A stretch of DNA of 44,523 nucleotides from Hydrogenophaga sp. (GTDB lineage Bacteria; Pseudomonadota; Gammaproteobacteria; Burkholderiales; Burkholderiaceae_C), in the NCBI GenBank assembly GCA_025458915.1, contig JALORL010000003.1, positions 1-44,523 of the forward strand, given 5' to 3'. The notes beneath the pieces were generated by a model that was given only the letters and a program-made list of their open reading frames with translations, did not search any database and was not told where the DNA came from. Both the position numbers and the translations under genes were made by a program. Below are positions 39,021 through 44,523 of the stretch, piece by piece; position 1 is the stretch's first letter; each line of letters begins with the position of its first letter.

Positions 39021-40217
39021 TCAGTCGACCGGGGCGCCACTGCGGAACCACTGGGCGATCAGCGCCCGCTCTTGCTCGGTCAGCCCGGTCGCGTTGTTGA
39101 TCGGCATGAGCTTGCTCACCACCACCTGCTGGTACACCGCCTGGGCGTGCTGGCCGAGCAACGCGGGCGAATCCAGTCGAACGTTCTTGGACTGCAACGC
39201 CTCGCCGTGGCACATGGCGCAACGTTGCTCGATGATGGGCTTCACCTGTGCGTAGCCCACGGTGTCGGGCACCGTCACCACCGGTGCGGGGGCCGGCCGC
39301 AACCAGACGATGAGCCCCAGCAAAGCCACCACCCCGACCGCCGCGTATGGCCAGGGATGCCGGTTGCGGCCCAGCTTGTAACCATGCCGCATGACGAAGA
39401 ACTGCCGGATGGCGGCACCGGCGAACATCATGCCGATCAGCACCAGCCAGTTGTGTTCGTGGGCATAGGTGAAGCTGTAATGGTTGCTGAGCATGGCAAA
39501 CAGCACTGGCAGCGTGAAATAGGTGTTGTGCACGCTGCGCTGCTTGCCGCGCTTGCCGTGGATGGGGTCCACCGGCCGGCCGGCCTTCAGGTCGGCGACC
39601 ACCGTGCGCTGCCCCGGAATGATCCAGAAAAACACGTTAGCGCTCATGGCGGTGGCGATCATGGCGCCCACCAGCAGGAAGGCGGCGCGCCCGGCGAACA
39701 GGTGGGTGGCAGCGTACGCGGCCACGCACACCAGCACAAACACCAGCGCGCCCACCTTGGCGTCGCCGTTTTCGGTTTCGCCCAGCGTGCGGCAGATGGC
39801 GTCGTACACCAGCCAGAACACCACCAGAAATGCCAGCGCGGTGGCAATCGCCGCAGGCGCGCTCCAGGCAAACACGTTGGGGTCGATCAGGTAGACGCTG
39901 GGGCTCCACAGGTACGACACCAGGAACAGCGCAAAGCCGGACAGCCAGGTGGAATAGCTCTCCCAGTAGAACCAGTGCAGATGCTCGGGCAGCTTCGGTG
40001 GGGCACCGGCAAACTTCACCGGGTGGTAGAAGCCACCCCCGTGCACCGCCCACAACTCACCGCTGACACCGTCCTTCTTGAGCTGTTCGTCCTGGGGCGG
40101 CGTGAGGCTGCTGTCCAGGAACACGAAGTAGAAAGATGAACCAATCCAGGCAATGGCCACGATGACGTGCAGCCAGCGCAGCAGCAGGTTGGCCCAATCG
40201 AGCAGATAGGTTTCCAT
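39021..40217 (-). CDS. puuD: Urate hydroxylase PuuD with C-terminal cytochrome c domain
   Basis: Membrane-bound oxidation of urate to 5-hydroxyisourate, electrons passing to a c-type heme. 398 residues: about eight membrane helices (for example WLHVIVAIAWIGSSFYFVFL and AAIATALAFLVVFWLVYDAI), GKRGKQRSVHNTYFTLPVL, and a C-terminal periplasmic domain with the heme motif Cys333-Cys336-His337 (EQRCAMCHGEA) and an axial-methionine candidate in VSKLMPINNATG. Its stop is four bases from the convergent monooxygenase. An operator-like palindrome lies 128 bases upstream of the ATG. Confidence 0.93.
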   Translation of the reverse strand: METYLLDWANLLLRWLHVIVAIAWIGSSFYFVFLDSSLTPPQDEQLKKDGVSGELWAVHGGGFYHPVKFAGAPPKLPEHLHWFYWESYSTWLSGFALFLVSYLWSPSVYLIDPNVFAWSAPAAIATALAFLVVFWLVYDAICRTLGETENGDAKVGALVFVLVCVAAYAATHLFAGRAAFLLVGAMIATAMSANVFFWIIPGQRTVVADLKAGRPVDPIHGKRGKQRSVHNTYFTLPVLFAMLSNHYSFTYAHEHNWLVLIGMMFAGAAIRQFFVMRHGYKLGRNRHPWPYAAVGVVALLGLIVWLRPAPAPVVTVPDTVGYAQVKPIIEQRCAMCHGEALQSKNVRLDSPALLGQHAQAVYQQVVVSKLMPINNATGLTEQERALIAQWFRSGAPVD

Positions 40218-40632
40218 GGCACCTCAAACCAGCGGACGAACCGCCTTGTGCTCCGGGCCACCACTGCGGGCACTGTGAACCGGATGAGGGCCGCGATCCG
40301 AGAAGGCATGAAGCTCTTCCGCGCCGCTGCGACCTGATTCAAAAATTGTATACACAATGGAGCAACCGCAAATCCGGAATGTGGCTGACACCCCGGCCGG
40401 TCAAGCAGGTGCCGTGCCAACGTGCACTCGGCAGCCCGCCGATGCATGGCTCTCCGGCCCACCGCGCCCTTTTTCCAGCCACGAGCCCCGCATGAACAGC
40501 CGCATCCCGAACACCGCCATGGTGCTGCCGACCGGCGGACACTTTTCCGCAGCGCCCCCGGCCATCGTGCTGGACCTTGTGATGTCCGGGCAGCACGACG
40601 AAAAGACCGGCGCCGCACGCGTTGCCCGCAAC
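40218..40632. other. 415-base region between puuD and xdhC
   Basis: No gene was recognised. It contains the ATTGT/ACAAT palindrome at 40345-40358, presumably in the puuD promoter region. A + strand frame starting ATG 40492 has codon-like base use (third positions mostly G/C, second positions poorer) for about 50 codons and reads MNSRIPNTAMVLPTGG at its start, but it runs on antisense into the xdhC 3' end and ends at 40710. It matches nothing I know and could be a gene remnant. Confidence 0.45.
40345..40358. promoter_or_regulatory. Predicted GntR-family operator upstream of puuD
   Basis: ATTGT-ATAC-ACAAT is a perfect 5-bp inverted repeat and contains TGTATACA at 40347-40354. The same 8-mer is the centre of the palindrome at 42631-42648 just upstream of the gntR gene, so both are probably sites for that regulator. 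Confidence 0.55.
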
Positions 40633-41466
40633 TCAGGCGGTGTGCATCAACAGTTGGGCTGCCACACTGGCGGCAATCACCTCCGGCTGCTTTCCGGCAA
40701 TGCCGGGTAGCCCGATGGGACAGGTGATGCGGGCAAGATCGGTCTCGCCAAACCCGCGCTCGCGCAAGCGGCGGCTGAAGGTGGCCCACTTGGTGCGACT
40801 GCCGATGAGCCCCACGAACGGCAGGTCGTCGTACTGGGAGATGCGGCGCAAACAGGCGGCCACCACTTCCAGGTCTTCAGCGTGGGAAAAGCTCATGATG
40901 AGCACGCGCGTGCCCGGTGCCAGGTCGGCCACGGCCGCCTGCACCGGATCGGAATGCTCCACCACCACATGCGGTGGCAGCCCCGGGGGGAACACCTCGT
41001 CCCGGCTATCGATCCAGACGAGGCGAAACGGCAGAACCGCCAGGGCGCGCACGATGGCTCGCCCCACGTGCCCGCCGCCGAACAGGGCCACCGGCCATCG
41101 GGCAGGTTCCAGGCGAAGCTGAAGCGCCGGGATGGCAGCAGCGTCCACCCGCTCAAAACGAAGACCCACCATGCCGCCACAGCACTGGCCCAGACTGGGG
41201 CCCAACGCCACGGAGCGCTCCCACGACGAAGGGATGGCCGGGTCCCCGGCTGCCCACTGCGAGACGCGCTCCAGGCTGGCACGGGCCTCACGCTGCGCGT
41301 CCCACTCAAGATGACCACCACCGATGGTGCCTTCCGCTCCATCGGAAAACACGGCCATCCAGGCGCCCGCTTCCCGAGGCACCGAACCGCGCGCAGCGAC
41401 CACCGTGACGAGCACGGCAGGCTCGCGCTGCAGGCGCTGCAGCAAGACGTCCAGGGGTGGATGCAC
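40633..41466 (-). CDS. xdhC: XdhC, molybdenum cofactor insertion protein for xanthine dehydrogenase
   Basis: XdhC binds and sulfurates the molybdenum cofactor and inserts it into xanthine dehydrogenase, the enzyme that makes urate. About 277 residues: N-terminal XdhC domain with ARGSVPREAGAWMAVF, EGTIGGGHLEWDA and GQCCGGMVGL; C-terminal Rossmann-like domain with VALFGGGHVGRAIVRAL, IMSFSHAEDLEVV and PFVGLIGSRTKW. The start is uncertain: GTG 41466 or TTG 41484; longer frames run antisense into the next gene. xdhA and xdhB are not in the window. Confidence 0.88.
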   Translation of the reverse strand: MHPPLDVLLQRLQREPAVLVTVVAARGSVPREAGAWMAVFSDGAEGTIGGGHLEWDAQREARASLERVSQWAAGDPAIPSSWERSVALGPSLGQCCGGMVGLRFERVDAAAIPALQLRLEPARWPVALFGGGHVGRAIVRALAVLPFRLVWIDSRDEVFPPGLPPHVVVEHSDPVQAAVADLAPGTRVLIMSFSHAEDLEVVAACLRRISQYDDLPFVGLIGSRTKWATFSRRLRERGFGETDLARITCPIGLPGIAGKQPEVIAASVAAQLLMHTA

Positions 41467-41639
41467 GAACGGTGGAGTGGACAAGTTGTGAGCAATCGTT
41501 AACGTGGCGACCAACGCCGAGTATCGGTCGACGCATGGGCATCGGGCGCCGGCGTTCCGCAATACACTGCATCCGTTTGGCGGTATGCCCGAAGCGAGGG
41601 CATGACCACGCGGATCGACTTCATCCACAGGACAGAACC

Positions 41640-42206
41640 ATGAGAGACCACGCCTCTGCCCTTTCCCTTGCGGCACCCTCCCCAAGCGGTGCCGTACCTG
41701 CCGCCAGCAAACAGCGTTGGCGTTTCTGGCTGGCGGCTGGCGTGACGGCAATGCTGGCCGCATGCGCCACCAAGCCCCCCGAGCCCCCACCCGTCGAGGT
41801 GGTCATCCCCGCCGAACCGGCACCACCTCCCGTGGTGGAGTTGCCACCGCCGGCGGTCATCTCGCATGCGCGCACGCCCATGGAGTACCGCAAGGACGGC
41901 GCAAGCCACCTGTATGGCCACAACAGCCACCGCATCTACAAGGGCAAGCTGCCCCCGTTGTTGCACGCGGTGGGTGTGCTCCAGGTGGAGGTGGACAACC
42001 GGGGCAATGTTCGCAATCTCAACTGGATGCGGGCGCCCAGCCACGTGCCCGAGGTCATGAAGGAAATCGAGCGCACCGTGCATTCCGCAGCCCCCTTTCC
42101 GGCCCCGGTGTCCTTGGGCGGCGTCATCTACACCGACGTATGGCTCTGGGACCGCAGTGGTCATTTCCAGCTGGACACGCTCACCGAAGGCCAGCGGAAT
42201 CGGTAA
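41640..42206 (+). CDS. TonB-like C-terminal domain lipoprotein
   Basis: 188 residues. An N-terminal signal with RWRFWLAAGVTAMLAAC and a lipobox ending at Cys42, a Pro-rich spacer (PPEPPPVEVVIPAEPAPPP) like that of TonB, and a C-terminal domain (about 105-188) with LQVEVDNRGNVRNLNW and HSAAPFPAPVSLGG, which resembles the TonB C-terminal fold. Unlike true TonB it appears to be lipid-anchored rather than helix-anchored. AGGA seven bases upstream supports ATG 41640. It is oriented against xdhC and hiuH, so it is not in their transcripts. The role is unknown. Confidence 0.7.
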   Translation: MRDHASALSLAAPSPSGAVPAASKQRWRFWLAAGVTAMLAACATKPPEPPPVEVVIPAEPAPPPVVELPPPAVISHARTPMEYRKDGASHLYGHNSHRIYKGKLPPLLHAVGVLQVEVDNRGNVRNLNWMRAPSHVPEVMKEIERTVHSAAPFPAPVSLGGVIYTDVWLWDRSGHFQLDTLTEGQRNR

Positions 42207-42230
42207 GCCCCCTGCGCCGCTGACGCGTCT

Positions 42231-42584
42231 TCAGCTGCCCCTGTAGGTGGAGTAGCTCCAGGGACTTACCAGCAACGGCACGTGGTAATGCTGGTCGGCG
42301 TGGGCCACGCCAAAGTCCAGGATCACCTGATTGAGAAAATTGGGCTCCGGCAGCGCCACGCCACGCTGCGCAAAGTAGCCCCTGACGTCGAACACCAGGC
42401 GGTAGGTGCCCACCTTCAGGCTGGCGTTGTCGTACAGCGGGCCATCGGGATTGCGGCCGTCGGCGTTGAGCACGAACCGCTTGACCAGCGTGGACTGGTC
42501 TGCCTGCGTGGTGTAGAGCGCCACTCCCATACCGGCCGCCGGGCAGCCATGCATGGTGTCCAGAACATGTGTACTCAGGCCCAT
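42231..42584 (-). CDS. hiuH: 5-hydroxyisourate hydrolase
   Basis: Transthyretin-related enzyme that opens the ring of 5-hydroxyisourate to OHCU, following PuuD. 117 residues with active-site His6 (LSTHVLDT), Arg44 (ADGRNPDGPL), His99 (DQHYHVPLL) and the diagnostic C-terminal tetrapeptide YRGS. ATG at 42584 has GGAAGGA seven bases upstream, which sets the start against the longer frame from 42629. No periplasmic signal is seen. Divergent from gntR with the operator in between. Confidence 0.96.
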   Translation of the reverse strand: MGLSTHVLDTMHGCPAAGMGVALYTTQADQSTLVKRFVLNADGRNPDGPLYDNASLKVGTYRLVFDVRGYFAQRGVALPEPNFLNQVILDFGVAHADQHYHVPLLVSPWSYSTYRGS

Positions 42585-42630
42585 GCGAGCGTCCTTCCAG
42601 AAACGGTTGCAAATGCAGATTTGGTCCACT

Positions 42631-42648
42631 GAAAGTGTATACAGTTTC
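42631..42648. promoter_or_regulatory. Predicted GntR operator between hiuH and gntR
   Basis: GAAAGTGTATACAGTTTC is an 18-bp palindrome with one mismatched pair, centred on TGTATACA (42636-42643). It lies 25 bases upstream of the gntR ATG and 46 bases upstream of the hiuH ATG, and shares its 8-bp core with the site upstream of puuD. Confidence 0.6.
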
Positions 42649-42673
42649 TCGGCGTTCCGGCTATGATGCGCCG

Positions 42674-43339
42674 ATGGAAACCTCCAGCACCCACCTGATC
42701 GTGACCTCGCTCACCAAGGCGATCGTGGAACACCGGCTGCACCCGGGTACCAAACTGGCCGAGCAGAAGCTGGCCGATCATTTCGGGGTGTCGCGCACGC
42801 TGGTGCGGCAGGCGCTCTTCCAGCTCTCGCAGAACCGGCTGATCCGGCTGGAGCCGGCGCGGGGAGCCTTCGTGGCAACGCCCTCTGTGGAAGAAGCCAA
42901 ACAGGTGTTTGCCGTGCGGCGCATGCTGGAAACCGAGATGACCCGCGCCTTCGTGGCCGCGGTGACGCCAGCCAAGATCAAGGCGCTGCGCGAGCATGTC
43001 GTGCAGGAAAAGCTGGCGCTCCAGAACCAGGATGTGCCTGGCCGTACCGAGTTGCTGGGCGACTTCCATGTGCGCATGGCCGAACTCATGGGCAATCAGG
43101 TGCTGGCCGAATTGCTGCGCGAGCTGATTTCACGCTGCGCCCTCATCACGCTGATGTACCAGAGCAGCAGTGCCGCCGAACACTCCAGCGAAGAGCACGC
43201 CGACATCGTCAAGGCCCTGGCCGCGCGCGACGAAGCCCTGGCGGTCCGTCTGATGAACGAGCACCTGCAGCATGTGGAGGAAAACCTGACCTTCGACCGC
43301 AAGCTGCCCACGAACGACATTTCCATGGCGTTGTCATGA
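42674..43339 (+). CDS. GntR family (FCD domain) transcriptional regulator
   Basis: 221 residues: an N-terminal winged helix (KAIVEHRLHPGTKLAEQKLA, FGVSRTLVRQALFQL, RGAFVATPS) and a C-terminal all-helical FCD ligand-binding domain with metal-binding-type histidines (GDFHVRMAEL, EEHADIVKAL, NEHLQHVEENL). Position between hiuH and puuE suggests control by a purine breakdown intermediate. No ribosome site precedes ATG 42674; TATGAT (42662-42667) ends six bases upstream, so the mRNA may begin at the start codon. Confidence 0.92.
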   Translation: METSSTHLIVTSLTKAIVEHRLHPGTKLAEQKLADHFGVSRTLVRQALFQLSQNRLIRLEPARGAFVATPSVEEAKQVFAVRRMLETEMTRAFVAAVTPAKIKALREHVVQEKLALQNQDVPGRTELLGDFHVRMAELMGNQVLAELLRELISRCALITLMYQSSSAAEHSSEEHADIVKALAARDEALAVRLMNEHLQHVEENLTFDRKLPTNDISMALS

Positions 43340-43457
43340 CTCCCCCCCGTTGCTTGCTCCGCGCGGGCAGCCGCATCCCGCCACAGGGGGCAACACCGGC
43401 GGTCCGGCAAAGCCACTCCTGCGGTGTTCCTGGCTAAAACTCTTCGCTTGCACCTCC

Positions 43458-44411
43458 ATGCCTCTCTACGACTCCACCCTCCCCTACCCCCGCGATCTGG
43501 CTGGCTATGGCCGCGAGGTGCCGCATGCGCAATGGCCGAACGGCGCGCGCATTGCCGTGCAGTTCGTGCTGAATTTCGAGGAGGGCGGCGAAAACAGCGT
43601 GCTGCATGGCGACGCCGCATCCGAGCAGTTCCTGTCCGAGATGTTCAACCCGGCGGCCTACCCGGCGCGGCACATCAGCATGGAAGGCATCTACGAATAC
43701 GGCTCGCGTGCCGGGGTATGGCGCATCCTGCGCGAATTCGAGCAGCGCGGCCTGCCGCTGACGGTGTTTGGCGTGGCCACGGCCCTGCAGCGCTGTCCGG
43801 ATGTGGCGGCCGCTTTGCGGGCACTGGGACACGAGATGGCCTGCCACGGGCTGAAGTGGATCCACTACCAGAACGTGGACGAAGCCACCGAACGCACTCA
43901 CATGGCGCAGGCCATGGCCATCATGGAACGCCTTGGCGGTGAACGTCCGCTGGGCTGGTACACCGGCCGCGACAGCCCCAACACGCGGCGGCTGGTGGCG
44001 GACTTCGGCGGCTTCGAGTACGACAGCGACTATTACGGGGACGACCTGCCCTTCTGGATGAAGGTGCGCAAGACCGATGGCAGCGACACCCACCAGCTCA
44101 TCGTTCCCTACACCCTGGACTGCAACGACATGCGTTTTGCCCTGCCGCAGGGCTATTCGCACGCCGACCCGTTCTTCCAGTATCTCAAGGACACATTCGA
44201 CGCCCTGTATGCCGAAGGCGACCCCGCCGGCCTGGACCGGCCCAAGATGATGAGCGTGGGCATGCACTGCCGGCTGCTCGGCCGTCCCGGCCGCATCGCG
44301 GCGCTGAAGCGTTTTCTGGACCACATCGCCGCGCACGACAAGGTGTGGGTGGCCCGGCGCATCGACATCGCGCGGCACTGGAAAGCCACGCACCCCCTGA
44401 TCCTTGCCTGA
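43458..44411 (+). CDS. puuE: Allantoinase PuuE
   Basis: Metal-independent allantoinase of the polysaccharide deacetylase fold, hydrolysing allantoin to allantoate. 317 residues with MPLYDSTLPYPRDLAGYG at the start, QFVLNFEEGGENSVLHGD, ISMEGIYEYGSRAGVWRIL, GHEMACHGLKWIHYQ, WYTGRDSPNTR, YDSDYYGDDLPFW and SVGMHCRLLGRPGR, all typical of PuuE. ATG 43458 is preceded by CACCTCC and no clear ribosome site; the frame extends to 43350 without conserved sequence. The 118-base gap from gntR shows no TGTATACA. uraD begins 23 bases after the stop. Confidence 0.96.
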   Translation: MPLYDSTLPYPRDLAGYGREVPHAQWPNGARIAVQFVLNFEEGGENSVLHGDAASEQFLSEMFNPAAYPARHISMEGIYEYGSRAGVWRILREFEQRGLPLTVFGVATALQRCPDVAAALRALGHEMACHGLKWIHYQNVDEATERTHMAQAMAIMERLGGERPLGWYTGRDSPNTRRLVADFGGFEYDSDYYGDDLPFWMKVRKTDGSDTHQLIVPYTLDCNDMRFALPQGYSHADPFFQYLKDTFDALYAEGDPAGLDRPKMMSVGMHCRLLGRPGRIAALKRFLDHIAAHDKVWVARRIDIARHWKATHPLILA

Positions 44412-44434
44412 TCAATTTCCGGAAACGCGCCACC

Positions 44435-44523
44435 ATGCCCTACACCCTGGATCAGCTCAATCAAGCAACGGCGGGAGAAGCCGCACAGATGCTCGACGGC
44501 CTGTACGAACACTCGCCCTGGAT
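44435..44523 (+). CDS. uraD: OHCU decarboxylase, 3' end missing
   Basis: Only the first 29 codons are present, the frame running off the right edge. The start MPYTLDQLNQATAGEAAQML and then LDGLYEHSPW match the N-terminus of 2-oxo-4-hydroxy-4-carboxy-5-ureidoimidazoline decarboxylase, which turns the product of HiuH into S-allantoin. The place directly after puuE supports the call. Confidence 0.88.
   Translation, partial: MPYTLDQLNQATAGEAAQMLDGLYEHSPW

Overview
The window is a high-GC bacterial chromosome segment carrying mostly core genes. Gene order and protein character point to Betaproteobacteria, order Burkholderiales, most likely Comamonadaceae (Hydrogenophaga or Acidovorax-like). The grounds are the asd-fimV-truA-trpFBA-accD run, the rpoE-rseA-rseB-mucD-lepA-lepB-rnc-era-recO-pdxJ-acpS-nagZ run and the yceD-rpmF-plsX-fabHDG-acpP-fabF run. 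The genus call is inference only. No rRNA, tRNA, CRISPR array, insertion sequence, integrase or phage gene was recognised.

Layout. 1-9046 (+): the 3' part of asd, then fimV (polar peptidoglycan-binding hub), truA, the tryptophan genes trpF-trpB-trpA, accD and a LON-domain protein, with tight or overlapping junctions from trpB onward. 9077-17245 (-): lepA-lepB-DUF4845-rnc-era-recO-pdxJ-acpS-nagZ, with four ATGA stop/start overlaps, preceded by a leader that holds a good promoter followed at once by an intrinsic terminator. 17774-21914 (-): the envelope-stress module rpoE-rseA-rseB-mucD. 21977-29105 (-): a YgfX-like membrane protein and the fatty-acid/phospholipid block fabF, acpP, fabG, fabD, fabH, plsX, rpmF, yceD, with an intrinsic terminator separating rpmF from plsX. 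29143-30542 (+): maf/yceF and a divergent RsmI-like methyltransferase. 30559-34698: galU and galE (divergent), an SppA-type peptidase, a Rieske protein and a Gph-like phosphatase. 34722-36718 (-): glutathione-dependent formaldehyde oxidation (frmA, fghA). 36773-39016: a MarR regulator divergent from an aromatic-ring FAD monooxygenase with a palindromic operator between them.

39021-44523 is a uric-acid catabolism cluster: puuD (membrane urate hydroxylase with a cytochrome c domain), xdhC, hiuH, a GntR/FCD regulator, puuE and the start of uraD. Together puuD, hiuH, uraD and puuE would take urate through 5-hydroxyisourate and OHCU to allantoin and then allantoate. A TonB-like lipoprotein gene sits inside it. 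The same 8-bp palindrome TGTATACA lies upstream of puuD and in the hiuH/gntR intergenic region, which suggests a local GntR regulon.

Nothing here is clearly a new defence, mobile or biosynthetic system. The observations most worth testing are regulatory: the GntR sites, the promoter-terminator leader of lepA with tandem TTATCAACA repeats upstream, the MarR operator and possible leaderless starts. Two little-characterised proteins also stand out, the YgfX-like protein and the RsmI paralogue.
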